This document shows positions 23,099 through 34,982 of a stretch of DNA of 64,000 bases, one piece after another. Within the stretch, counting starts at the first letter, position 1; each line of letters begins with the position of its first letter. A program made the position numbers and the translations under genes. The stretch comes from Bufo bufo (lineage: Eukaryota; Chordata; Amphibia; Anura; Bufonidae): assembly GCF_905171765.1 (NCBI RefSeq), contig NC_053390.1, positions 330,682,294 through 330,746,293 on the forward strand. Direction: 5' to 3'. The notes beneath the pieces are model-generated. The model searched no databases. It was not told where the DNA came from and saw only the letters and a list, made by a program, of their open reading frames with translations.

Positions 23099-25151
23099 TT
23101 ATCTACGAGTACCACGAATGCTGTTCAGCTGCCATGATAAGGCCCCCTCTCTACTAATGAAGTAATCAGCAAAGAATTCTCGAACTGCTTGTCCAGCAGA
23201 TCCAGGTCTTCCATGTTGATTATGGTCTAATCCAACAGATGCGATTGTCGTAAAAGGGGCCACTTCAGGTTCGGAGGGTGCATCATGAATCGTGGTGAAG
23301 TTGTGCAAAATCACACATGCCTGTATCACCAGGGTAGCATTTTGCGGACTCTTTTGCAAGGATGACATGAACACACTCCATTTATTGGACAGTATTCCAA
23401 AAGCACATTCAACATATCGACGTGCACGAGACCGACGATAATTGAATACGCGCTTTCTGTCATCCAAATCGCGTCTAGGAAAAGCTTGCATTACATGTAG
23501 AGATAATGCAAACCCTTCGTCTGCCACGATTACAAATGGAGCGGCTGAAGCAGAAGATCCGGTTAGTCGTCTGGGCTCTGGCAAGGCAAGTTGTTCGGCG
23601 CAAAGCCGTTCACCCATTCTAGAAGAACAGAAGATGCGGGCGTCTGCTGTGCTTTCATAGGCCCCAATATCAACAATAATAAATCTATAATTACTGTCAA
23701 CTAAGGCCAACAGCACTACAGAAAAATGTTGCTTGAAATTAAAATATTGGGACCCTGAGTGAGGCGGTTTCTTAACACGTATGTGTTTGCCCCTATGCAG
23801 TTTGGAAACTGCGCAGATTGATAAAACCCATCAGATATTCTAAGCCAATCTTCTGCCTTGGGTTGGGGCATCACCGCATCTTCGAGTCGCTGCCAGATAA
23901 GTTGACATGTGTGACAGACAATCCCAGATATAGTTGAGATTCCCAGCAGATACTCATAATGCAAGGAGGCAAAAGAGTTCCCAGTTGCAAGGAACCTGTG
24001 AAGAGAAAAAATACATTTATAACTTCCAAATTTTTTTAATCAAAAATATTTTAGTTATAATTAAGGATAGACTAATAAACTTACCTCAACGTGACTAGAA
24101 GTCTTTCTTCAGGTGAAATGCTGCGCCTCATGTTTGTGTCCTGGAAGGTAAGTCCAGAACGGAGAGACGCGAGCAACATATCAAAAGTAGCTACTGACAT
24201 ACGCCAATAACTAGGGGTGCACCGAAATGAAAATTCTGGTTCGAAACCGAAACCGAAAATTCAGGATGCCCTTGACCGAAAACCGAAACTGCCTTTTTGC
24301 CCAAATACTTTTAAAATACTTTTTTTTTTTAATGATTTTATTAATAATTATTTTTCATGAATGAAATTCATCTGTGGGTGGCGCTGTTATGGAGGGGGGG
24401 ATATGTGCACTGTTATGGGCATAACAGTGCACAGATCCCTTTCCCCATAACAGTGCACAGATCCCTTTCCCCATAACAGTGCACAGATCCCCCCTCCCCA
24501 TAGCAGTGCCATAGACCGATCCCCCTACCCATAACAGCCCCGGCCCTGCTGCTCACAGCAGACTAATCACTCACTGCATCTTTATTTTACCTTACAATCG
24601 TGACGCTCCAGTAACAACTCTGCAGGCAGAGCGGAGGGCGGCGTAACGTCACTTACTCACGTGACGCACCTGCTCCGCCCACTTTATGAATGAAGGAGGC
24701 GGAGCAGGCGCGTCACGTGAGTAAGTGACGTTACGCCGCCCTCCGCTCTGCCTGCAGAGTTGTTACTGGAGCGTCACGATTGTAAGGTAAAATAAAGATG
24801 CAGTGACTTAAAGTAAACCGCCCGCCCGGCGCGGGTGACAAATCCCACAAATCCCAAACCCCATATTTTCTGCCGATATGTACCAATATCGGCAGAAATG
24901 GATTAGGCCCATTTTCGGCCGATATTTTCGGCCGCCGGAATTTCGGTGCACCCCTACCAATAACCCTGAAATTTATCAGGGTGCTGCCGCAAGTCGAAGT
25001 ACAAGGTGTGAAAGTGGCCCTTCTGTAGGCGCTGGGAGACAATGGAATGAAACCACCGCCTCCTCTTCGGTTCTTCAGACAGCGTAGCTGGCTGCCGTCC
25101 AAATCTCAGAGAAACTAGCCAGTACAGAAGAACCTCTCGTTCATTAGCCAT
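23099..25151 (-). pseudogene. Harbinger DDE transposase (HARBI1-like), broken
   Basis: Exon 1 starts at ATG 25151 (MANEREVLLYWLVSL) and runs to a gtaagt donor near 24087 ('RSISPEERLLVTLR'), but is split by the hAT element 24212-24956. Exon 2 begins at about 23998 ('FLATGNSFASLHYEY'). A deletion of roughly 10 bases after 'QFPNCIGA' shifts the frame; the rest (23099-23716) is open and has the DDE_Tnp_4 motifs VDIGAY (D), FVIVADEGF (D) and RRYVECAFGIL (E). So the triad is intact but the gene is dead through one insertion and one small deletion, which suggests fairly recent activity. Confidence 0.88.
24212..24956. mobile_element. Non-autonomous hAT element in the Harbinger transposase exon
   Basis: Perfect 8-bp duplication CCAATAAC at 24204-24211 and 24957-24964. 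Ends TAGGGGTGCACCGAAAT, inverted on the right. It contains about three tandem copies of 'ccataacagtgcacagatccc' (24415-24500) and a strong internal hairpin with arms about 24597-24665 and 24685-24783. No transposase. Confidence 0.95.
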
Positions 25152-25378
25152 GATACACAAGAAATATAGCCCAAAACCGATGCCGACCCAGCACGTTTCA
25201 CACTAAGCTCTCTGTGCAATCAAAGCCAGACAAAATGGCGCTAATGCAATCTTATTTTATATACATCACATTTTTTTTATTCAACACAAATCTTTATATA
25301 AAATGTAAAATACACCTTCCTTTTTTATTACGGAAGAACGGATCCGCAAAGCTTTACGGTCGTGTGAATGGGCCCTTA

Positions 25379-27983
25379 GGCACATGGACTGTGCCAATTC
25401 ATGAATTAAGCACATACCCTGGTGATGCAGGAGACATCAAAGACTGGCATAAAATGCTGGTCTTTGATAAATCCCGCCTTAGTTCCTCTAGGTCCAGGAA
25501 TAAAGCCTCCAAAGAAATAAGGTGTAATGAAAGTTTTGGGGCTGTTCAGTTTTTTTGACCTGCTTCATACCGCTGTCCAACAGCTGGGAGACATTGGCAG
25601 GATTCTTACAACGTACACCGACGAGCAGTCCCACTGTATTATAACATGTAACTGAAGCAATACTCTTAATAACAATACATGAGGGAACTGCTATTTTATA
25701 TATTCTGAAAGTAGCTCGAAACCATATCTTCACTTATTGGCATCCCTGATGATTTTTAAACAATGCATTATAATATTCCTGCCTCTTCACAATATTATCT
25801 CCAGCAGGGACGGTATAATTTAGCCATATTATGTTCTGTCACTTCCACATTAGCAGGAAGTGAGGACCTGCTGAGTAATAACCTTCTAACGAAATGCAGC
25901 CACCAGCAATAATTATATTCGGAACTTTATTAACAGCTAGGTCTTCAAACCTGAAGCATCGCCGCTTATTTGTCTTTTAGAAAACCAATACAAAATCAAT
26001 TATACAACTTACCAGTATAAATATCATTTGAACAAAAAGCCAAACTCTGGAGAAGAGATGCGTTTGGTTCATATTAAAATTGAGTATTACTGTATAGTTT
26101 TAGTGCTTCAGTGACCAGGAAACAGGATTTTTAGGGAGTTTTCCCAAAACCTTTTCCACAACAAATTGTACTTTTAATGGTTCCATTGAAAGGGTTTGTC
26201 TGGGTTCAGCTAGGACCCCGACATATCCCCTTCTTCCCCCAACTCAGCCCCTCTGACATAAGCATCGGCTCATTTCATGCTCCGATGCTCCCCCTTGCCC
26301 TGCGCTGTTTATATTTTTAACACTGCTAGATGGGGGCTTCCGCCTAGCAGTGTTCCCAGTGCCATCACTGACACTGATGGGCGGGCTTTAGCGCTGCCCT
26401 AGTGCCGGTGACGTCACCGGGTTCACTGCTAGGCAGAAGCCTCTGCCTAGCAGTCCCCATGGAGAGCCCTGTACGTCACTGGATCTCCAGAAAAAGCCCT
26501 TGCCCTGCGCAATTCAGTGCAGGGCAAGGGAGAGCATGATATGCTCCGATGCTCATCTCAGAGGGGCTGAGTAGGGGAAGAAGGGGATATGTAATAATAA
26601 TGTAATTAATGTTCCATATAATGTACTATGGTACTTTAAATGGCAGCTGTTTGTACCTACACTGTGTGCACAATTATAAGGAAAGGTCAATTTTTAGGAT
26701 TAATTTTATTATTAAACTACAGTGCTGTCGGTCAATCCAAAATTTGCAAACATTTCGAAAATTCTGTATTCACATTCTCATTAAGGGGTATTGTGTGCAG
26801 ACGGCTGCAACAACAAAATGAGAAAAGTGAAAGGGTCTGACTACTATCTGAATGCACTGTAAGTAGTGTATAGCTAGTATTGGATTACATTATGTATATG
26901 ATATACTTATGTACTGTCTATTGGATTTTGTGGTTCATGTGATTCCATGCATTATACTGTATTTTCTCTATGTATAGATGTTTTAGAGAAAGGGTGCTGT
27001 CTCTATTATCCTTCAGCCCCCTGTGAATGTAGGGTGTCAATGCCTTTACATGGCAGTCAGGAAGCTAGTGAAGGCCCCCCAGGTTTGCCAGAGGCAAGGC
27101 CTAATAGACTGCCTGTCAGTTTTCTACTGACGGAATAATACTCTGTACCACATAAGAAATAGTGTATTATCAATGTGAACAAATGATAACATGGCAAAGG
27201 CCACTTGTGGGATTAATAAGTGGTAAAAAGAAGAATTAGTTTTATAAAAAAAAATCTTACCTGAAAAAAGTTTTTAAATGGATTTTTTTTTTATAAAAAC
27301 CCTCTACATCACCACATCTTTAATGACTAGAACTACACAATGATAACATAATTGATCCCACACAGTGAATGCCTTAAAAAAAACACTGAAAAGGCCAGAA
27401 ATGCTCTCATAATTACCCCAAAATGGTACCAATGAAAACTTCCAAGTTGTCCAGCAAAAATCAAGCCCTCACATAGCTTTGTGCAAAGAAAAATACAAAA
27501 AGGTATGGCTCTTGGATTGTGGTAATGCAAACATTTATTTTTATTCAAAAACAGGGTTTTATTTAAGACCCCCAACCAAATCAGACCCTCATTCCTCATC
27601 AGACCTAAGATCAGATCTCAGATCAGACATAAACCTGCTCCAAACAACACTGCCACTCACCGATCCAGTGTGCTCTTCCTGAACTCACTGCTCTCTGGTC
27701 TTCTGCCGGCGCCGTGCTGCACCGTGACCTGACACTGGACTGCATCAGGTCGTAGTCCACGCTTACCTTCACTATGTCCTGGCGCTGTATGCAGTCAGGA
27801 CACACCACAGCACTGGCAAAGGACCTTGGAGCTGTGAGTACAACCAGAACCAGGAGTACTATATTCACTGCTCCCTGGCCCTATTGTGGAATTATTCACT
27901 TCATAAAGATGCACAGCCATTATTCCCTCACTTTTGGGGGAAAAACTACGGTGTCTTATGGAGCGAAAAATACAGTGTATATA
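25379..27983. other. No gene; one fold-back element at 26191-26593
   Basis: Nothing codes in this 2.6 kb. At 26191-26593 an inverted repeat pairs 'gacatatccccttcttccccc' (26218 on) with its complement ending at about 26593, with GC-rich inner arms carrying 'ctgctaggcagaagcc'. This resembles a fold-back MITE. The rest shows only AT-rich unique-looking sequence. Confidence 0.5.
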
Positions 27984-29567
27984 CAGTGCCTTGCAAATGT
28001 ATTCACTCCCCTTGACTTTTTTCATATTTTGGTGCCTCACAACCTGGAATTAACATGGATTGTTTGAGGTTAATTTACAGATCATTCCCACAACTTTGAA
28101 GATGTTATTTTTTTTTTTATTGTGAAGCAAACAACAAATAAGACAAAATAACAGAAAAAGTCAATGTGCATAACTATTCACCCCCCTAAAGTCAATACTT
28201 TGTAGAGCCACCTTTTGCGGCAATCACAGCTCCAAGTCACTTTGGATAAGTCTCTATGAGCTTGCCACATCTTACCACTGGGATTTTTGCCCATTCCTCC
28301 TTGCAAAACTGCTCCAGCTCCTTCAGGTTGGTTGGTTGGTTTGTGCTTGTGAACAGCAATCTTTACGTCTGACCACAGATTTTCTATTGGATTGAAATCT
28401 GTGCTTTGACTAGTCCATTCCAACAGATTTACATGTTTCCCCTTAAACCACTCAAGTGTTGTATTAGCAGTGTGTTTGGGGTCATTGTCCTGCAGGAAGG
28501 TGAACCTCCGTCCTAGCCTCAAATCACTCACAGAGTGGTACAGGTTTTGCTCAAGAATATCCCTGTATTTAGCACCATCCATCTTTCCCTCAACTCTGAC
28601 CAGTTTCCCAGTCCCATCCCCACAGCATGATGCTGCCACCACCATGTTTCACTGTGGGGATGGTGTTCTTTGGGTGATGTGATGTGTTGGGTTTGCACCA
28701 GACATAGGGTTTTCTTTGATGGCCGAAAAGTTCAATTTTAGTCTCATCAGACCAGAGCACCTTCCTCCATACATTTTGGGAGTCTCCCACATGCCTTTTT
28801 GCAAGCTCACAACGTGCCTTTTTGTTTTTTGCTGAAAGTAATGGCTTTCTTCTGGCCACTCTGCCATAAAGCCCAACTCTATGGAGCATACGGCTCGTGG
28901 TCGTCCTATGTACAGATACTCCAGTCTCTGCACTTCCTCCAGGGTTACCTTAGGTCTCTGTGCTGCCTCTCTGATTAGTGCCCTCCTTGCCCGGTCTGTG
29001 AGTATTGGTGGGTGGCCGTCTCTTGGCAGGTTTGCTGTTGTGCCATGTTCCTTCCATTTGGTTATGATAGATTTGATGGTGCTCCTGGGGATCATCAAAG
29101 ATTTGGATATTTTTTTTTTATATCCTAACCCTGACTTGTACTTCTCAACAACATTGTCCCTTACTTGTTTAGAGAGTTCCTTGGTCTACATGGCAGTGTT
29201 TGGTTAGTGATGCCTCTTGTTTAGGTGCTGCAGCCTCTGGGGCCTTTCAAAAAAGGTGTGTATATGTAATAACTGATCATGTGACACTTAGATTGCACAC
29301 AGGTGGACATAATTTCTCTAATTATGTGACTTCTGAAGGTAATTGGTTGCACCAGAGTTTTTTATGGGCTTCCCAACAAAGGGGGTGAATACATACGCAC
29401 ATGCCAATTTTCTGTTTTCTATTTCTAAACAATAGTTTTATTTATATATTTTTCTTTTGTGTTCTGATCCATCACATAAAATTCAGATTAACAAAACATT
29501 GAATTTAAGGCTGTAATGTAACAAAATACGAAAAAAGTCAAGGGGTGAATACTTTTGCAAGGCACTG
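27984..29567 (-). mobile_element. Tc1-like transposon 2
   Basis: Flanked by TA (27982-27983 and 29568-29569). Ends CAGTGCCTTGCAAAWGTATT are inverted, followed by matching 'caccccttgacttttttc' blocks. The length of about 1.58 kb is full size for Tc1. It encodes a minus-strand transposase pseudogene. Confidence 0.95.
28178..29098 (-). pseudogene. Tc1 transposase pseudogene
   Basis: Three frames cover one protein in order: HTH region 'IPRSTIKSIITKWKEHGTTANLPRDG' (28649-29098), '[13 protein letters not shown]' with the first D and '[12 protein letters not shown]' (28590-28889), then 'FLQDNDPKHTANTT' and '[11 protein letters not shown]' with the second D and E (28178-28645). At least two frameshifts separate these blocks. 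The DD34E residues are kept. Confidence 0.9.
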
Positions 29568-29864
29568 TATGTGGTGTTTCTGTAATCATACTGACCCAGA
29601 AAATAAAAATATCCCACACAATTAATGCAATAAAAATAAGTTATAAAATGGTAGAATAGTTTTTTGCTTATTTGCCACCCAAAAAGGGAAAAAAAGCAAT
29701 CAATCAATCTTATGTACCCCAAAATGGTAAAATGAAAACTACAAGTCGTTGTGCAAAAATCAAGCTCTATGGGTGTTGTGATGCAAAAACATTTTCTTTA
29801 AGGGGTTTTAATGTGCAAAAGTATTTAAACATAAACTATATATAGCTGATACCACTGTAATTAT

Positions 29865-30194
29865 AGGGGTTATCCAATCCTATAAAATGTCCCCCCCATG
29901 TGCCGGGCCCCTCACAGTCAATATACTTACCCCGCTCCCCTCCTGGTCCCCGTACCGTCGCTGCTGCTTTTCCCCGTGCACTGATGAAAACATCGGGTGT
30001 CGAAGGAGGGGGGTTAGCCAATGGCAGGCGGGGACAAGCCTCCCTAGCGTCACCGCGATGCTAGGAAGGCTTGTCCCCGTCACCGCCTGCCATGTTTTCA
30101 TCTGCGCACGGGGAGAAGCAGCAGCGGCGGCGCAAAGAGCGGGGAGCCAGGTAAGTATATTCAGGGGGGCCTGGCATATAGGGGGACAACCCCT
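29865..30194. mobile_element. Fold-back MITE, ends AGGGGTTRTCC
   Basis: TTAA follows the right end (30195-30198) and TTAT precedes the left. The body is one long palindrome ('aagcctccctagcgtcaccgcg' meeting 'atgctaggaaggcttgtccccg' near 30058). Same family type as 15477-15794. Confidence 0.75.
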
Positions 30195-30868
30195 TTAACT
30201 GTACTGACCAAGAGAATAACATGTTATTTATGCTGCAAAACGAACATCACAAATTGTAAAATGCAAAAGTGCTATTACTGTTAATCAATGAGCTATGTGT
30301 ATCCCAAAAATAGTGCCGTAAAAAACTGCAACTTGTCCTACAAAAAAAGAAGCCCTACATTAACAGAAAAATAATAATAGCTCTTGGAATGTCAATGAAA
30401 AAAAGCAAAAAAATTAAAATTAATAAATAATAAGTAAGGTCCAAAACAGGCCAGTTATTAAGAGGTTGAAGAGTCCGACAGATACAAACTTGAGAACGTA
30501 ATATAAAAATACTTTAATCAGTCAAACATGAAGACTCAAAAACGGCACAACATAAACGTAAGCATTCTAAATCTAGCAAACCATAGGAATTTGAACAATA
30601 TATAATACATACATGAATAAAAAATAAGCGGAGCACAAACCAGATTTAGCCTGGGCATATTACAAGCGGATGACATTTTCTATTAGCTTAATGTGTATTG
30701 TTCTTTCATATCCATTGTTCTTTTAAATGATTGAGAACATTCCATATGTCAAACCCGTTAGGCTTCTTGATTTCAAAAGAGACAAGATCGCTGTGTACTT
30801 TTCAAGTAGGTAATTAGCCATAGCCCATGGGACAACTCTACATGTACGGTCATTAAAACAAGCACTAA

Positions 30869-31184
30869 GGGTCCATGCACACAAAAATATTTTTTTGTCC
30901 GCACCCAATTTTTGGCGGGTCAAATGTGGACCCATTTACTTTAATAGGGCTGCAAAAGAAGTGGACAGCACATTGTGTCCGCATTCGTTTGCACGTTCCG
31001 TGTCACCCGCAAAAATATAGAACATGTCCTATTTTTGTCCTTAATGCGGACAAGGATAGGACTATTCTATTATGGGCCGGACAGTCCATTCCACAAAATG
31101 CGGAACACACAGGGCTGGTATCCTTGTTTTGAAAATCTGCAAATTGCAGACCACAAAAATGGTTACGGCCGTGTGCATGAGCCC
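30869..31184. mobile_element. Harbinger-type MITE (TAA)
   Basis: TAA at 30866-30868 and 31185-31187. Ends GGGTCCATGCACAC and inverted GGGCTCATGCACAC. The body is rich in paired 'tgcggaca' words. It lies downstream of RMI1 and may be within its 3' untranslated region. Confidence 0.85.
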
Positions 31185-31505
31185 TAAGTGCACATCAGTT
31201 ATAAAATAACACAGTAAATCTCGCATTTTGCCACCTGAGGGAAAGCAGTATATAAAAATTCAGCCTCAATGTCACTCCAAGGGCTCTCTTACCAATGATC
31301 TTGCAGGAACTTGTAAGACAAGGCTATTTTGATACAAAAGTAATAGAAGACATCCAGGTACTCATTAATAGGTCTGCATCGAATAGTAATTTCCAACATA
31401 TTCAACGCAACATTCTTTACAACTTATTTTTACATTTGTTTTACAAAGAGGCACACTTAGCCATACGAACGGCCAATTAAATGGGGAAGATGCAGTCAAT
31501 ACGTC

Positions 31506-33047
31506 TTACTGATTCAGGCGTCTCCTTAAACTTACACTAATTTCTTCGCTGACATCTTGTAATTCAAGCACATTGGCTTCAGATGTTGTAGGGTTGTATG
31601 AAACAGTCATTATCCCACAGAAATCGGTCAGCATCCTCTGACACTTCTGAAGACCATCTAAAAGTTTATTCTGCTGGCTAGGATCCTTTTTAAGCCTTTT
31701 CATTTCACTCACCGAAAACCCTATAAGTTTTGTGAGGACTTCATTACTGAAGTCAACATCTAGGTATCCCGTGCCATCAGATATCTTGGCTTTGATGCTC
31801 CAGATGCCACTACTACTGGTAAGATTTCCATTTAAAGTCACAATAAAGGACTTTAACTTCACACATTTGACTTCAGTGTTTAGGCAAGTCAATACAGTTG
31901 ACAAGTAGGTAAATGGGGGACGATTTAGTTGACCAAACGCTACTTCAGACACCGATGTTTGATAAGAAGATGGAGAATTGGTAGTAATGGCCGTAGAATT
32001 AACTGTTCTTGCAGATGAATTGTTGGTGATCCTGGGCTGTACCACCGCCATCTCTTCTAATTCTCTCAGAATTTCTTCTTCTAAAAATAAATCGTCATCT
32101 AAATCATAAATTTCTTCTGCATTACTTGCTTGGACAGTTTCACTGGAGGCTATGATCGGTGCATGTCTAATATTTGAAACTTGTGTTTGTTGGTGTTCCA
32201 TGTATGAGAGGGCTGAACTGTGATCTGAACTCTCACTTCTACTGTAGTAGCCACTTTCAGGAACTGTATTATTGTTGATTGTGAACTCTTCATTCTCATT
32301 AAGACTGGCCAGTAGATCTTCATCTGATAAGTCTATAGCTTGCGCAATTGTCTCTTGTGGACGTGCTGTAACTTGATTTTGCACCGGTGTTCGCTGTGGC
32401 AAAGGCTCTTCTTCCACGCCAATCAACCTTGAAAGAACTTTACCTTGTGCATATTCTGCCACCAGAGCTTCCACTTCGCCTCCAAGAACTTTTACGTTTT
32501 CTGGTTTAAGGAGAAGTACACCTAGACGACAAAATATGGTACCCTGTAACAGTATCTTTGTTCCTGGTGGAAGTCCAGCATGAAGCACTGGTACAGTTTG
32601 GTATTCCATTCCCTGAATGTTTTGAACTCCATCCGTTAACTGTAGCATGAGCATTCGAGATGGTTTTGATTCCCATGAATGCTGTGTTGCTTGTGTCGTA
32701 GCTGTAACCTGGTCATTTGCATTTTCCCTTCCTTTCAGTTTCTGCAGTTGGGAATATGCAGGTAGGCTAACGTCCACTAGGGAATCTATCTGTATTGCAA
32801 AGAACCCACTTAGTTCAAATTTTAGAGAATCCGAGACACCTGCTGGTAGAACTTGAAATTCCAAGTCTCTTAAATCAGTAAGAAGCCATTGCTCGAAAAC
32901 CTGTTTATTTACTTCAGCCTGGGAGAGAGACGAACCCCCATTTTCTTCTTGAATCCAGTTAATGCAAGCTTCTAACCAGGGATCTGGAACTGTAATATGC
33001 CAGGTTGACGACAACCATGTCTTCAGTCTGATAGCGCATGTACTCAT
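31506..33047 (-). CDS. RMI1: RecQ-mediated genome instability protein 1
   Basis: RMI1 is the scaffold of the BLM-TOP3A-RMI1-RMI2 dissolvasome that resolves double Holliday junctions in the nucleus. The 513-codon frame is open in one exon, as in mammals. Residues 24-65 ([13 protein letters not shown]...[13 protein letters not shown]) are the N-terminal helical domain, 70-210 the OB1 fold ([36 protein letters not shown]) that contacts TOP3A and BLM, 215-360 an acidic disordered linker ([11 protein letters not shown]), and about 375-513 the OB2 fold ([30 protein letters not shown]) that binds RMI2. Human RMI1 is 625 residues; the linker is shorter here. I chose ATG 33047 because an acceptor (tttctccttag, next base 33055) lies 8 bases upstream. 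A possible ATTAAA signal is at 30513-30518. Confidence 0.97.
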   Translation of the reverse strand: MSTCAIRLKTWLSSTWHITVPDPWLEACINWIQEENGGSSLSQAEVNKQVFEQWLLTDLRDLEFQVLPAGVSDSLKFELSGFFAIQIDSLVDVSLPAYSQLQKLKGRENANDQVTATTQATQHSWESKPSRMLMLQLTDGVQNIQGMEYQTVPVLHAGLPPGTKILLQGTIFCRLGVLLLKPENVKVLGGEVEALVAEYAQGKVLSRLIGVEEEPLPQRTPVQNQVTARPQETIAQAIDLSDEDLLASLNENEEFTINNNTVPESGYYSRSESSDHSSALSYMEHQQTQVSNIRHAPIIASSETVQASNAEEIYDLDDDLFLEEEILRELEEMAVVQPRITNNSSARTVNSTAITTNSPSSYQTSVSEVAFGQLNRPPFTYLSTVLTCLNTEVKCVKLKSFIVTLNGNLTSSSGIWSIKAKISDGTGYLDVDFSNEVLTKLIGFSVSEMKRLKKDPSQQNKLLDGLQKCQRMLTDFCGIMTVSYNPTTSEANVLELQDVSEEISVSLRRRLNQ

Positions 33048-33054
33048 TTTGAAA

Positions 33055-33085
33055 CCTAAGGAGAAAAAAAAGAAGCTTTTTTCAC
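33055..33085 (-). promoter_or_regulatory. RMI1: Splice acceptor of the RMI1 coding exon
   Basis: On the minus strand a pyrimidine tract (cttctttttttctcc) ends in TTAG, leaving only 8 untranslated bases before the ATG at 33047. This shows that RMI1 has at least one upstream non-coding exon, as known for mammals. Confidence 0.8.
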
Positions 33086-33141
33086 AAATTTTACACAACC
33101 AAAATAATACACTGATATTGCTTAAAGTATTGAAAAGTGTG

Positions 33142-33239
33142 TTTCATCTTTAAAGGGGTTATCCAACCCCTGAAATGCCCCCCATATCCCTGGGCCCCTC
33201 ACACAGAATGCACTTACCTCGCTCCCCGGCACCTGCATC
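33142..33239. mobile_element. Left half of an AGGGGTTATCC MITE
   Basis: TTAA then AGGGGTTATCCAACCCCTG, closely like the left end at 29865. It is cut by the hAT element starting at 33248, and no right half is evident after that element. Confidence 0.6.
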
Positions 33240-33599
33240 GCTTCTGATTACTCGATTGAATAGAGTAATTCGACACAAAAAAATCATTGATGCCAATTTT
33301 TCTGCATCGAGGATTCGTTTGTGTTATGTGACCACGGAGCGGCTGTGAAGCGCTTGCTATTACTTACTGTTCCGTGGTCACCCGCCGGCCAGTACCGCAC
33401 TGGATCCTGACACATCGTCAGGTCATAGTGCACGTAAGCGCTCACTATGACCCGACGCTGTGTGACGTCAGGATCCAGTGCAGAGCGCGGAGAAGAAGAG
33501 GAAGGAGCTGTGGATCGCCGCCCCTACAGGAAAGGTACGTATTTTATTTCACTGGTGCTGGGGACATGGCACTGAAGGGGGACAGCCGGCAATGGATGA

Positions 33600-34200
33600 C
33601 ATGGAGGGGCTGATCTGATGGTACTGGGGGACCTGGAGGGGCTGATCTGATGGCACTGGTGGAACTGGAGGGGCTGATCTGATGGCACTGGGGGACATGG
33701 AGGGGCTGATCTGGTGGCACTGGGGGACATGGAAGGGCTGATCTGGTGGCACTGGGGGACATGGAAGGGCTGATCTGGTGGCACTGGGGGACATGGAGGG
33801 GCTGATCTGGTGGCACTGGGGGACATGGAGGGGCTGATCTGGTGGCACTGGGGGACATGGAGGGGCTGATCTGGTGGCACTGGGGGACATGGAGGGGCTG
33901 ATCTGGTGGCACTGGGGGACAGGGAGGGGCTGATCTGGTGGCACGGGGGGACATGGAGGGGCTGATCTGGTGGCACTGGGGGACATGGAGGGGCTGATCT
34001 GGTGGCACTGGGGGACATGGAGGGGCTGATCTGGTGGCACTGGGGGACATGGAGGGGCTGATCTGGTGGCACTGGGGGACATGGAGGGGCTGATCTGGTG
34101 GCACTGGGGGACATGGAGGGGCTGATCTGGTGGCACTGGGGGACATGGAGGGGCTGATCTGGTGGCACTGAGGGACATGGAGGGGCTGATGGCACTGGGG
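33600..34200. repeat. 32-bp minisatellite, about 18 copies
   Basis: Unit GGCACTGGGGGACATGGAGG plus GGCTGATCTGGT. Because 32 is not a multiple of 3, every minus-strand frame is open and gives a 32-residue period, producing three long overlapping proline-rich frames. These are artefacts and not genes. Located inside the hAT element. Confidence 0.95.
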
Positions 34201-34449
34201 GAGTGGATCTGAAGGCACTGAGGTGAGGAAGAGCTGAAGGCACTGGGGTGGAGGAGAGCTGATGGCTGTGGGGGATAGTGGAGCTGATGGCACTGGGGAA
34301 ACTGATGCACTTGGGCTGATCGCACAGAGGTGAACGAAGGGTGTTGGGGACTGATGGCAGGGGGTCTGAGTTTCATTTTTTCTTATTAATTACTCGATTA
34401 ATCGTAAAAAATAATCGATAGAATACTCGATTACTGAAATAATCGTTTA

Positions 34450-34961
34450 GGCTACTTTTACACTTGCGGCAGTGTGATCCGGCGGGCAGTTCAGTCGTCA
34501 GAACTGCCCGCCGGATCCGCCGATGTGCCGCTGACTGAAAGCATTTGTGAGACGGATCTGGATGCGGATCCGTCTCACAAATGCATTGCAAGGACGGATC
34601 TGTCTCTCCGCTTGTCATGCGGACAGTCGGATCCGTCTTGCATGCGCAGGCCGGAAGGACGGATCCGGCATTCCGAATTCCAGATCCGGCACTAATACAT
34701 TCCTATGGGAAAAAATGCCGGATCTGGCATTCAGGCATGTCTTAAGTTTTTTTCGCCGGAGATAAAACCGTAGCATGCTACAGTTTTCTCTTTTGCCGGA
34801 TCAGTGAAAATTACTGAACTGAAGACATCCTGATGCATCCTGAACGGATTACTCTCCATTCAGAATGAATGGGGATATGCCTGATCAGTTCTTTTCCGGT
34901 ATAGACCCCCCTGTGACGGAACTCTATGCCGGAAAAGAAAAACGCTAGTGTGAAAGTACCC
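34450..34961. mobile_element. Harbinger-type MITE nested in the hAT element
   Basis: TTA at 34447-34449 and 34962-34964. Ends GGCTACTTTTACACTTGCG and inverted GGGTACTTTCACACTAGCG. Paired 'gatccgtct' words inside. Same subfamily as 51555-52017. Confidence 0.9.
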
Positions 34962-34982
34962 TTACTGCCGCCCTACTTCTGA

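Larger units (their letters stand above)
20340..25375. mobile_element. Harbinger (PIF/Harbinger) element with both genes
   Basis: Target duplication TTA lies at 20337-20339 and 25376-25378. Terminal inverted repeats begin GGGCCTATTCACACGACCGT on the left and, inverted, GGGCCCATTCACACGACCGT on the right. Inside are a plus-strand MADF/Myb-type gene (left) and a convergent minus-strand DDE transposase gene (right), the classical two-gene Harbinger plan. Both are broken, and the element has been entered by two hAT elements and probably a MITE at 22550. Its ends match the many TWA-flanked MITEs in the window. Confidence 0.9.
33248..34974. mobile_element. hAT element, relative of 2628-3642, with expanded minisatellite
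   Basis: Flanks GCTTCTGA (33240-33247) and ACTTCTGA (34975-34982) are an 8-bp duplication with one mismatch. The body shares 'tctgcatcgaggattcgttt', 'tgaccacggagc' and 'gattaatcgtaaaaaataatcga' with 2628-3642. The right end GCCCTA is rejoined only after removing the nested Harbinger MITE at 34450-34961. The left TAGGGC end is missing. Confidence 0.75.

Noticed and set aside
33048..33098. Extension of RMI1 to a start at 33098
   Set aside because: The extra codons begin with TTG and translate the polypyrimidine tract and acceptor. The ATG at 33047 matches the family N-terminus.
33524..34376. Three overlapping minus-strand open frames of 239-275 codons, rich in Pro/Ser/His
   Set aside because: They come from the 32-bp minisatellite, which is open in every frame. 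There is no similarity or splice signal.
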